Source: Hippasteria phrygiana
Lineage: Eukaryota > Echinodermata > Asteroidea > Valvatida > Goniasteridae
Reading direction: 5' to 3'
Assembly: GCA_037893225.1 (NCBI GenBank)
Contig: JAZGUH010000069.1
Location: forward strand, 62,001-126,000
DNA: 64,000 nucleotides
Shown: piece by piece, positions 1 to 11,500 of the stretch
Position numbering within the stretch: position 1 is the first letter of the stretch
How the letters are laid out: each line of letters starts with the position of its first letter
Notes under the pieces: generated by a model
Told to the model about the DNA's origin: nothing
The model's input: the letters and a program-made list of their open reading frames with translations, nothing else
The model's database searches: none
Position numbers and translations under genes: made by a program

Positions 1-173
1 TAAAAGGTAATCTGTACACAGATGTTGGCCGGAAAGAAAATAAACATTGCGAGGTTTGACTTTTCTCCACAAGTGTTAACTCTAAGAAGCCGCCGATAAT
101 TGCAACATGTAGCGCCAGATCTAAGCTATCCATACATGTCAAAATTACTGTATTTGGTTGATATTTCATGCAA
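1..173. repeat. Left-edge partial unit (class r4T)
   Basis: This is the last 173 bases of a unit whose first 59 bases lie outside the window. It carries the four-base cassette variant and T210, so it is class r4T. The class that precedes the matching segment further right, at 3249, is the same. The array therefore continues to the left of the window. Confidence 0.95.
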
Positions 174-177
174 TTAT
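96..177. repeat. Dyad 1: 9-bp inverted repeat within the unit (example)
   Basis: ATAATTGCA at 96-104 is the exact reverse complement of TGCAATTAT at 169-177, with a 64-base spacer. The same pair (unit coordinates 155-163 and 228 to 4 of the next unit) recurs in nearly every repeat. The A156 change of the a1 class breaks one pair of the left arm. The arms could in principle form a hairpin or cruciform, but 9 bp with a 64-base spacer is weak, and no function can be claimed from sequence alone. Confidence 0.6.
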
Positions 178-218
178 GAATGAGTAAAGCAAGTCCATAC
201 CCCAGGGAATTTGACATG
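135..218. repeat. Dyad 2: imperfect inverted repeat bridging two units (example)
   Basis: CATGTCAAAATT at 135-146 pairs with AATTTGACATG at 208-218, with one bulged A and a 61-base spacer. In unit coordinates the arms are 194-205 and 35-45 of the next unit. Its left arm lies inside the spacer of dyad 1, so the two could not form fully at once. G44, one of the two main class-defining changes, disrupts the right arm, and C201 disrupts the left arm. Confidence 0.55.
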
Positions 219-869
219 CATGGAGCAATAAATAGACGGTAACATGTACACAGATGTTGGCCGGAAAGAAAATAAACATTGCGAGGTTTGAATTTTCTCC
301 ACAAGTGTTAACTCTAAGAAGCCGCCGAAAATTGCAACATGTAGCGCCAGATCTAAGCTATCCATACATGTCAAAATTACTGAATTTGGTTGATATTTCA
401 TGCAATTATGAATGAGTAAAGCAAGTCCATACCCCAGGGAATTTGACAGGCATGGAGCAATAAATAAAAGGTAATCTGCACACAGATGTTGGCCGGAAAG
501 AAAATAAACATTGCGAGGTTTGACTTTTCTCCACAAGTGTTAACTCTAAGAAGCCGCCGATAATTGCAACATGTAGCGCCAGATCTAAGCTATCCATACA
601 TGTCAAAATTACTGAATTTGGTTGATATTTCATGCAATTATGAATGAGTAAAGCAAGTCCATACCCCAGGGAATTTGACAGGCATGGAGCAATAAATAAA
701 AGGTAATCTGCACACAGATGTTGGCCGGAAAGAAAATAAACATTGCGAGGTTTGAATTTTCTCCACAAGTGTTAACTCTAAGAAGCCGCCGATAATTGCA
801 ACATGTAGCGCCAGATCTAAGCTATCCATACATGTCACAATTACTGAATTTTGTTGATATTTCATGCAA

Positions 870-1101
870 TTATGAATGAGTAAAGCAAGTCCATACCCCA
901 GGGAATTTGACATGCATGGAGCAATAAATAGACGGTAACATGTACACAGATGTTGGCCGGAAAGAAAATAAACATTGCGAGGTTTGACTTTTCTCCACAA
1001 GTGTTAACTCTAAGAAGCCGCCGATAATTGCAACATGTAGCGCCAGATCTAAGCTATCCATACATGTCAAAATTACTGAATTTGGTTGATATTTCATGCA
1101 A
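870..1101. repeat. Representative consensus satellite unit (class c0)
   Basis: This unit carries the commonest base at all diagnostic sites and can serve as the reference. Landmarks in unit coordinates: TTATGAATGAG at 1-11; a run of four C at 27-30; ATGCAT at 43-48 (lost in G44 units); the variable cassette at 61-76; GGCCGG at 86-91; GTTAAC at 134-139 (lost in T134 units); GCCGCCG at 148-154; AGATCT at 176-181; and three ACATGT palindromes at 69-74, 164-169 and 193-198. A hand count gives 90 G+C of 232 (about 39%). I found no 5S rRNA, tRNA or snRNA signature, no box A/box B pair, and no T run longer than four. Start and end are arbitrary because the repeat is circularly permutable. Confidence 0.95.
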
Positions 1102-3248
1102 TTATGAATGAGTAAAGCAAGTCCATACCCCAGGGAATTTGACAGGCATGGAGCAATAAATAAAAGGTAATCTGCACACAGATGTTGGCCGGAAAGAAAA
1201 TAAACATTGCGAGGTTTGACTTTTCTCCACAAGTGTTAACTCTAAGAAGCCGCCGATAATTGCAACATGTAGCGCCAGATCTAAGCTATCCATACATGTC
1301 AAAATTACTGTATTTGGTTGATATTTCATGCAATTATGAATGAGTAAAGCAAGTCCATACCCCAGGGAATTTGACATGCATGGAGCAATAAATAGACGGT
1401 AACATGTACACAGATGTTGGCCGGAAAGAAAATAAACATTGCGAGGTTTGACTTTTCTCCACAAGTGTTAACTCTAAGAAGCCGCCGATAATTGCAACAT
1501 GTAGCGCCAGATCTAAGCTATCCATACATGTCAAAATTACTGAATTTGGTTGATATTTCATGCAATTATGAATGAGTAAAGCAAGTCCATACCCCAGGGA
1601 ATTTGACATGCATGGAGCAATAAATAGACGGTAACATGTACACAGATGGTGGCCGGGAAGAAAATAAACATTGCGAGGTTTGAATTTTCTCCACAAGTGT
1701 TAACTCTAAGAAGCCGCCGATAATTGCAACATGTAGCGCCAGATCTAAGCTATCCATACATGTCAAAATTACTGTATTTGGTTGATATTTCATGCAATTA
1801 TGAATGAGTAAAGCAAGTCCATACCCCAGGGAATTTGACATGCATGGAGCAATAAATAGACGGTAACATGTACACAGATGTTGGCCGGAAAGAAAATAAA
1901 CATTGCGAGGTTTGACTTTTCTCCACAAGTGTTAACTCTAAGAAGCCGCCGATAATTGCAACATGTAGCGCCAGATCTAAGCTATCCATACATGTCAAAA
2001 TTACTGAATTTGGTTGATATTTCATGCAATTATGAATGAGTAAAGCAAGTCCATACCCCAGGGAATTTGACATGCATGGAGCAATAAATAGACGGTAACA
2101 TGTACACAGATGTTGGCCGGAAAGAAAATAAACATTGCGAGGTTTGACTTTTCTCCACAAGTGTTAACTCTAAGAAGCCGCCGATAATTGCAACATGTAG
2201 CGCCAGATCTAAGCTATCCATACATGTCAAAATTACTGAATTTGGTTGATATTTCATGCAATTATGAATGAGTAAAGCAAGTCCATACCCCAGGGAATTT
2301 GACATGCATGGAGCAATAAATAGACGGTAACATGTACACAGATGTTGGCCGGAAAGAAAATAAACATTGCGAGGTTTGAATTTTCTCCACAAGTGTTAAC
2401 TCTAAGAAGCCGCCGAAAATTGCAACATGTAGCGCCAGATCTAAGCTATCCATACATGTCAAAATTACTGAATTTGGTTGATATTTCATGCAATTATCAA
2501 TGAGTAAAGCAAGTCCATACCCCAGGGAATTTGACATGCATGGAGCAATAAATAGACGGTAACATGTACACAGATGTTGGCCGGAAAGAAAATAAACATT
2601 GCGAGGTTTGACTTTTCTCCACAAGTGTTAACTCTAAGAAGCCGCCGATAATTGCAACATGTAGCGCCAGATCTAAGCTATCCATACATGTCAAAATTAC
2701 TGAATTTGGTTGATATTTCATGCAATTATGAATGAGTAAAGCAAGTCCATACCCCAGGGAATTTGACATGCATGGAGCAATAAATAGACGGTAACATGTA
2801 CACAGATGTTGGCCGGAAAGAAAATAAACATTGCGAGGTTTGACTTTTCTCCACAAGTGTTAACTCTAAGAAGCCGCCGATAATTGCAACATGTAGCGCC
2901 AGATCTAAGCTATCCATACATGTCAAAATTACTGAATTTGGTTGATATTTCATGCAATTATGAATGAGTAAAGCAAGTCCATACCCCAGGGAATTTGACA
3001 GGCATGGAGCAATAAATAGACGGTAACATGTACACAGATGTTGGCCGGAAAGAAAATAAACATTGCGAGGTTTGACTTTTCTCCACAAGTGTTAACTCTA
3101 AGAAGCCGCCGATAATTGCAACATGTAGCGCCAGATCTAAGCTATCCATACATGTCAAAATTACTGAATTTGGTTGATATTTCATGCAATTATGAATGAG
3201 TAAAGCAAGTCCATACCCCAGGGAATTTGACAGGCATGGAGCAATAAA

Positions 3249-4117
3249 TAAAAGGTAATCTGTACACAGATGTTGGCCGGAAAGAAAATAAACATTGCGA
3301 GGTTTGACTTTTCTCCACAAGTGTTAACTCTAAGAAGCCGCCGATAATTGCAACATGTAGCGCCAGATCTAAGCTATCCATACATGTCAAAATTACTGTA
3401 TTTGGTTGATATTTCATGCAATTATGAATGAGTAAAGCAAGTCCATACCCCAGGGAATTTGACATGCATGGAGCAATAAATAGACGGTAACATGTACACA
3501 GATGTTGGCCGGAAAGAAAATAAACATTGCGAGGTTTGAATTTTCTCCACAAGTGTTAACTCTAAGAAGCCGCCGAAAATTGCAACATGTAGCGCCAGAT
3601 CTAAGCTATCCATACATGTCAAAATTACTGAATTTGGTTGATATTTCATGCAATTATGAATGAGTAAAGCAAGTCCATACCCCAGGGAATTTGACAGGCA
3701 TGGAGCAATAAATAAAAGGTAATCTGCACACAGATGTTGGCCGGAAAGAAAATAAACATTGCGAGGTTTGACTTTTCTCCACAAGTGTTAACTCTAAGAA
3801 GCCGCCGATAATTGCAACATGTAGCGCCAGATCTAAGCTATCCATACATGTCAAAATTACTGAATTTGGTTGATATTTCATGCAATTATGAATGAGTAAA
3901 GCAAGTCCATACCCCAGGGAATTTGACAGGCATGGAGCAATAAATAAAAGGTAATCTGCACACAGATGTTGGCCGGAAAGAAAATAAACATTGCGAGGTT
4001 TGAATTTTCTCCACAAGTGTTAACTCTAAGAAGCCGCCGATAATTGCAACATGTAGCGCCAGATCTAAGCTATCCATACATGTCACAATTACTGAATTTT
4101 GTTGATATTTCATGCAA
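3249..4117. repeat. 3,248-bp-spaced duplicate, right copy
   Basis: Partner of 1-869, with the same class order and the same rV markers in the unit at 3886-4117. The copy boundary on the right coincides with the start of a local three-unit duplication. Confidence 0.8.
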
Positions 4118-5277
4118 TTATGAATGAGTAAAGCAAGTCCATACCCCAGGGAATTTGACATGCATGGAGCAATAAATAGACGGTAACATGTACACAGATG
4201 TTGGCCGGAAAGAAAATAAACATTGCGAGGTTTGAATTTTCTCCACAAGTTTTAACTCTAAGAAGCCGCCGATAATTGCAACATGTAGCGCCAGGTCTAA
4301 GCTATCCATACATGTCAAAATTACTGAATTTGGTTGATATTTCATGCAATTATGAATGAGTAAAGCAAGTCCATACCCCAGGGAATTTGACATGCATGGA
4401 GCAATAAATAGACGGTAACATGTACACAGATGGTGGCCGGGAAGAAAATAAACATTGCGAGGTTTGAATTTTCTCCACAAGTGTTAACTCTAAGAAGCCG
4501 CCGATAATTGCAACATGTAGCGCCAGATCTAAGCTATCCATACATGTCAAAATTACTGTATTTGGTTGATATTTCATGCAATTATGAATGAGTAAAGCAA
4601 GTCCATACCCCAGGGAATTTGACAGGCATGGAGCAATAAATAAAAGGTAATCTGCACACAGATGTTGGCCGGAAAGAAAATAAACATTGCGAGGTTTGAA
4701 TTTTCTCCACAAGTGTTAACTCTAAGAAGCCGCCGATAATTGCAACATGTAGCGCCAGATCTAAGCTATCCATACATGTCACAATTACTGAATGTTGTTG
4801 ATATTTCATGCAATTATGAATGAGTAAAGCAAGTCCATACCCCAGGGAATTTGACATGCATGGAGCAATAAATAGACGGTAACATGTACACAGATGTTGG
4901 CCGGAAAGAAAATAAACATTGCGAGGTTTGAATTTTCTCCACAAGTTTTAACTCTAAGAAGCCGCCGATAATTGCAACATGTAGCGCCAGATCTAAGCTA
5001 TCCATACATGTCAAAATTACTGAATTTGGTTGATATTTCATGCAATTATGAATGAGTAAAGCAAGTCCATACCCCAGGGAATTTGACATGCATGGAGCAA
5101 TAAATAGACGGTAACATGTACACAGATGGTGGCCGGGAAGAAAATAAACATTGCGAGGTTTGAATTTTCTCCACAAGTGTTAACTCTAAGAAGCCGCCGA
5201 TAATTGCAACATGTAGCGCCAGATCTAAGCTATCCATACATGTCAAAATTACTGTATTTGGTTGATATTTCATGCAA
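3886..5277. repeat. Tandem 3-unit duplication (2 x 696 bp), rV-k0-qT
   Basis: Units at 3886, 4118 and 4350 (rV-k0-qT) are repeated at 4582, 4814 and 5046. The second rV unit has an extra T-to-G change at 4794 (unit base 213), and the first k0 unit has G178 at 4295. The copies have therefore begun to diverge by single bases. This is the smallest clear multi-unit HOR in region I. Confidence 0.85.
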
Positions 5278-6437
5278 TTATGAATGAGTAAAGCAAGTCC
5301 ATACCCCAGGGAATTTGACATGCATGGAGCAATAAATAGACGGTAACATGTACACAGATGTTGGCCGGAAAGAAAATAAACATTGCGAGGTTTGACTTTT
5401 CTCCACAAGTGTTAACTCTAAGAAGCCGCCGATAATTGCAACATGTAGCGCCAGATCTAAGCTATCCATACATGTCAAAATTACTGAATTTGGTTGATAT
5501 TTCATGCAATTATGAATGAGTAAAGCAAGTCCATACCCCAGGGAATTTGACATGCATGGAGCAATAAATAGACGGTAACATGTACACAGATGTTGGCCGG
5601 AAAGAAAATAAACATTGCGAGGTTTGAATTTTCTCCACAAGTGTTAACTCTAAGAAGCCGCCGAAAATTGCAACATGTAGCGCCAGATCTAAGCTATCCA
5701 TACATGTCAAAATTACTGAATTTGGTTGATATTTCATGCAATTATGAATGAGTAAAGCAAGTCCATACCCCAGGGAATTTGACATGCATGGAGCAATAAA
5801 TAGACGGTAACATGTACACAGATGTTGGCCGGAAAGAAAATAAACATTGCGAGGTTTGACTTTTCTCCACAAGTGTTAACTCTAAGAAGCCGCCGATAAT
5901 TGCAACATGTAGCGCCAGATCTAAGCTATCCATACATGTCAAAATTACTGAATTTGGTTGATATTTCATGCAATTATGAATGAGTAAAGCAAGTCCATAC
6001 CCCAGGGAATTTGACATGCATGGAGCAATAAATAGACGGTAACATGTACACAGATGTTGGCCGGAAAGAAAATAAACATTGCGAGGTTTGACTTTTCTCC
6101 ACAAGTGTTAACTCTAAGAAGCCGCCGATAATTGCAACATGTAGCGCCAGATCTAAGCTATCCATACATGTCAAAATTACTGAATTTGGTTGATATTTCA
6201 TGCAATTATGAATGAGTAAAGCAAGTCCATACCCCAGGGAATTTGACAGGCATGGAGCAATAAATAGACGGTAACATGTACACAGATGTTGGCCGGAAAG
6301 AAAATAAACATTGCGAGGTTTGACTTTTCTCCACAAGTGTTAACTCTAAGAAGCCGCCGATAATTGCAACATGTAGCGCCAGATCTAAGCTATCCATACA
6401 TGTCAAAATTACTGAATTTGGTTGATATTTCATGCAA

Positions 6438-8293
6438 TTATGAATGAGTAAAGCAAGTCCATACCCCAGGGAATTTGACAGGCATGGAGCAATAAATAGA
6501 CGGTAACATGTACACAGATGTTGGCCGGAAAGAAAATAAACATTGCGAGGTTTGACTTTTCTCCACAAGTGTTAACTCTAAGAAGCCGCCGATAATTGCA
6601 ACATGTAGCGCCAGATCTAAGCTATCCATACATGTCAAAATTACTGAATTTGGTTGATATTTCATGCAATTATGAATGAGTAAAGCAAGTCCATACCCCA
6701 GGGAATTTGACATGCATGGAGCAATAAATAAAAGGTAATCTGTACACAGATGTTGGCCGGAAAGAAAATAAACATTGCGAGGTTTGACTTTTCTCCACAA
6801 GTGTTAACTCTAAGAAGCCGCCGATAATTGCAACATGTAGCGCCAGATCTAAGCTATCCATACATGTCAAAATTACTGTATTTGGTTGATATTTCATGCA
6901 ATTATGAATGAGTAAAGCAAGTCCATACCCCAGGGAATTTGACATGCATGGAGCAATAAATAGACGGTAACATGTACACAGATGTTGGCCGGAAAGAAAA
7001 TAAACATTGCGAGGTTTGAATTTTCTCCACAAGTTTTAACTCTAAGAAGCCGCCGATAATTGCAACATGTAGCGCCAGATCTAAGCTATCCAAACATGTC
7101 AAAATTACTGAATTTGGTTGATATTTCATGCAATTATGAATGAGTAAAGCAAGTCCATACCCCAGGGAATTTGACATGCATGGAGCAATAAATAGACGGT
7201 AACATGTACACAGATGTTGGCCGGGAAGAAAATAAACATTGCGAGGTTTGAATTTTCTCCACAAGTGTTAACTCTAAGAAGCCGCCGATAATTGCAACAT
7301 GTAGCGCCAGATCTAAGCTATCCATACATGTCAAAATTACTGTATTTGGTTGATATTTCATGCAATTATGAATGAGTAAAGCAAGTCCATACCCCAGGGA
7401 ATTTGACATGCATGGAGCAATAAATAGACGGTAACATGTACACAGATGTTGGCCGGAAAGAAAATAAACATTGCGAGGTTTGACTTTTCTCCACAAGTGT
7501 TAACTCTAAGAAGCCGCCGATAATTGCAACATGTAGCGCCAGATCTAAGCTATCCATACATGTCAAAATTACTGAATTTGGTTGATATTTCATGCAATTA
7601 TGAATGAGTAAAGCAAGTCCATACCCCAGGGAATTTGACATGTATGGAGCAATAAATAGACGGTAACATGTACACAGATGTTGGCCGGAAAGAAAATAAA
7701 CATTGCGAGGTTTGAATTTTCTCCACAAGTGTTAACTCTAAGAAGCCGCCGAAAATTGCAACATGTAGCGCCAGATCTAAGCTATCCATACATGTCAAAA
7801 TTACTGAATTTGGTTGATATTTCATGCAATTATGAATGAGTAAAGCAAGTCCATACCCCAGGGAATTTGACATGCATGGAGCAATAAATAGACGGTAACA
7901 TGTACACAGATGTTGGCCGGAAAGAAAATAAACATTGCGAGGTTTGACTTTTCTCCACAAGTGTTAACTCTAAGAAGCCGCCGATAATTGCAACATGTAG
8001 CGCCAGATCTAAGCTATCCATACATGTCAAAATTACTGAATTTGGTTGATATTTCATGCAATTATGAATGAGTAAAGCAAGTCCATACCCCAGGGAATTT
8101 GACATGCATGGAGCAATAAATAGACGGTAACATGTACACAGATGTTGGCCGGAAAGAAAATAAACATTGCGAGGTTTGACTTTTCTCCACAAGTGTTAAC
8201 TCTAAGAAGCCGCCGATAATTGCAACATGTAGCGCCAGATCTAAGCTATCCATACATGTCAAAATTACTGAATTTGGTTGATATTTCATGCAA
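6438..8293. repeat. 8-unit segment, copied 3,248 bp downstream
   Basis: Order cG - r4T(T44) - k0(A192) - q-like - c0 - a1 - c0 - c0 matches 9686-11541. The rare A192 change (7093 here, 10341 in the partner) supports common descent. The q-like unit at 7134 has G92 without G84, whereas its partner at 10382 has both, so one copy was altered after duplication. Confidence 0.8.
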
Positions 8294-8504
8294 TTATCAA
8301 TGAGTAAAGCAAGTCCATACCCCAGGGAATTTGACATGCATGGAGCAATAAATAGACGGTAACATGTACACAGATGTTGGCCGGAAAGAAAATAAACATT
8401 GCGAGGTTTGAATTTTCTCCACAAGTTTTAACTCTAAGAAGCCGCCGATAATTGCAACATGTAGCGCCAGATCTAAGCTATCCATACATGTCAAAATTAC
8501 TGAA

Positions 8505-11500
8505 TTTGGTTGATATTTCATGCAATTATGAATGAGTAAAGCAAGTCCATACCCCAGGGAATTTGACATGCATGGAGCAATAAATAGACGGTAACATGTA
8601 CACAGATGGTGGCCGGGAAGAAAATAAACATTGCGAGGTTTGAATTTTCTCCACAAGTGTTAACTCTAAGAAGCCGCCGATAATTGCAACATGTAGCGCC
8701 AGATCTAAGCTATCCATACATGTCAAAATTACTGTATTTGGTTGATATTTCATGCAATTATGAATGAGTAAAGCAAGTCCATACCCCAGGGAATTTGACA
8801 TGCATGGAGCAATAAATAGACGGTAACATGTACACAGATGTTGGCCGGAAAGAAAATAAACATTGCGAGGTTTGAATTTTCTCCACAAGTGTTAACTCTA
8901 AGAAGCCGCCGAAAATTGCAACATGTAGCGCCAGATCTAAGCTATCCATACATGTCAAAATTACTGAATTTGGTTGATATTTCATGCAATTATGAATGAG
9001 TAAAGCAAGTCCATACCCCAGGGAATTTGACATGCATGGAGCAATAAATAGACGGTAACATGTACACAGATGTTGGCCGGAAAGAAAATAAACATTGCGA
9101 GGTTTGAATTTTCTCCACAAGTGTTAACTCTAAGAAGCCGCCGAAAATTGCAACATGTAGCGCCAGATCTAAGCTATCCATACATGTCAAAATTACTGAA
9201 TTTGGTTGATATTTCATGCAATTATGAATGAGTAAAGCAAGTCCATACCCCAGGGAATTTGACATGCATGGAGCAATAAATAGACGGTAACATGTACACA
9301 GATGTTGGCCGGAAAGAAAATAAACATTGCGAGGTTTGACTTTTCTCCACAAGTGTTAACTCTAAGAAGCCGCCGATAATTGCAACATGTAGCGCCAGAT
9401 CTAAGCTATCCATACATGTCAAAATTACTGAATTTGGTTGATATTTCATGCAATTATGAATGAGTAAAGCAAGTCCATACCCCAGGGAATTTGACATGCA
9501 TGGAGCAATAAATAGACGGTAACATGTACACAGATGTTGGCCGGAAAGAAAATAAACATTGCGAGGTTTGACTTTTCTCCACAAGTGTTAACTCTAAGAA
9601 GCCGCCGATAATTGCAACATGTAGCGCCAGATCTAAGCTATCCATACATGTCAAAATTACTGAATTTGGTTGATATTTCATGCAATTATGAATGAGTAAA
9701 GCAAGTCCATACCCCAGGGAATTTGACAGGCATGGAGCAATAAATAGACGGTAACATGTACACAGATGTTGGCCGGAAAGAAAATAAACATTGCGAGGTT
9801 TGACTTTTCTCCACAAGTGTTAACTCTAAGAAGCCGCCGATAATTGCAACATGTAGCGCCAGATCTAAGCTATCCATACATGTCAAAATTACTGAATTTG
9901 GTTGATATTTCATGCAATTATGAATGAGTAAAGCAAGTCCATACCCCAGGGAATTTGACATGCATGGAGCAATAAATAAAAGGTAATCTGTACACAGATG
10001 TTGGCCGGAAAGAAAATAAACATTGCGAGGTTTGACTTTTCTCCACAAGTGTTAACTCTAAGAAGCCGCCGATAATTGCAACATGTAGCGCCAGATCTAA
10101 GCTATCCATACATGTCAAAATTACTGTATTTGGTTGATATTTCATGCAATTATGAATGAGTAAAGCAAGTCCATACCCCAGGGAATTTGACATGCATGGA
10201 GCAATAAATAGACGGTAACATGTACACAGATGTTGGCCGGAAAGAAAATAAACATTGCGAGGTTTGAATTTTCTCCACAAGTTTTAACTCTAAGAAGCCG
10301 CCGATAATTGCAACATGTAGCGCCAGATCTAAGCTATCCAAACATGTCAAAATTACTGAATTTGGTTGATATTTCATGCAATTATGAATGAGTAAAGCAA
10401 GTCCATACCCCAGGGAATTTGACATGCATGGAGCAATAAATAGACGGTAACATGTACACAGATGGTGGCCGGGAAGAAAATAAACATTGCGAGGTTTGAA
10501 TTTTCTCCACAAGTGTTAACTCTAAGAAGCCGCCGATAATTGCAACATGTAGCGCCAGATCTAAGCTATCCATACATGTCAAAATTACTGTATTTGGTTG
10601 ATATTTCATGCAATTATGAATGAGTAAAGCAAGTCCATACCCCAGGGAATTTGACATGCATGGAGCAATAAATAGACGGTAACATGTACACAGATGTTGG
10701 CCGGAAAGAAAATAAACATTGCGAGGTTTGACTTTTCTCCACAAGTGTTAACTCTAAGAAGCCGCCGATAATTGCAACATGTAGCGCCAGATCTAAGCTA
10801 TCCATACATGTCAAAATTACTGAATTTGGTTGATATTTCATGCAATTATGAATGAGTAAAGCAAGTCCATACCCCAGGGAATTTGACATGCATGGAGCAA
10901 TAAACAGACGGTAACATGTACACAGATGTTGGCCGGAAAGAAAATAAACATTGCGAGGTTTGAATTTTCTCCACAAGTGTTAACTCTAAGAAGCCGCCGA
11001 AAATTGCAACATGTAGCGCCAGATCTAAGCTATCCATACATGTCAAAATTACTGAATTTGGTTGATATTTCATGCAATTATGAATGAGTAAAGCAAGTCC
11101 ATACCCCAGGGAATTTGACATGCATGGAGCAATAAATAGACGGTAACATGTACACAGATGTTGGCCGGAAAGAAAATAAACATTGCGAGGTTTGACTTTT
11201 CTCCACAAGTGTTAACTCTAAGAAGCCGCCGATAATTGCAACATGTAGCGCCAGATCTAAGCTATCCATACATGTCAAAATTACTGAATTTGGTTGATAT
11301 TTCATGCAATTATGAATGAGTAAAGCAAGTCCATACCCCAGGGAATTTGACATGCATGGAGCAATAAATAGACGGTAACATGTACACAGATGTTGGCCGG
11401 AAAGAAAATAAACATTGCGAGGTTTGACTTTTCTCCACAAGTGTTAACTCTAAGAAGCCGCCGATAATTGCAACATGTAGCGCCAGATCTAAGCTATCCA

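Larger units (their letters stand above)
1..869. repeat. 3,248-bp-spaced duplicate, left copy
   Basis: The run partial r4T-a1-r5-rV matches 3249-4117 at a spacing of 3,248 bp (14 units). The rV unit at 638-869 is the strongest marker because its C201 and T215 changes are rare in the window. After the rV unit the two copies diverge: c0 follows here, k0 follows the right copy. Confidence 0.8.
1..8504. repeat. Region I: irregular block of mixed classes
   Basis: Unit order from the left edge: r4T(partial)-a1-r5-rV-c0-r5T-c0-qT-c0-c0-a1-c0-c0-cG-r4T, then a1-r5-rV-k0-qT-rV-k0-qT-c0-a1-c0-c0-cG-cG, then r4T with T44, k0 with A192, a partial q unit (G92 only, at 7134), c0-a1-c0-c0-k0. No single HOR period holds throughout, but 14-unit (3,248-bp) spacings recur. 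Two units share the rare C5 change, at 2498 and 8298. Local private changes include G178 at 4295, which removes the AGATCT of that unit. Confidence 0.8.

Noticed and set aside
174..536. Recurrent 120-codon minus-strand reading frame in almost every repeat
   Set aside because: It starts with TTG instead of ATG, overlaps the next copy by 131 bases, and its second half is the same DNA as its first half read in another frame. Most class-defining changes alter residues in at least one frame, so there is no sign of protein-level constraint. I recognise no domain.
870..1101. Tandem 5S rRNA, tRNA or snRNA gene cluster
   Set aside because: The unit length would suit a small-RNA cluster, but no conserved 5S internal control region, no box A/box B pair and no strong T-run terminator is present.
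8595..8620. CENP-B box in the G84/G92 units (CCGGGA motif)
   Set aside because: Only the CGGG part is present; the upstream TTCG and the central A are not at the required spacing.
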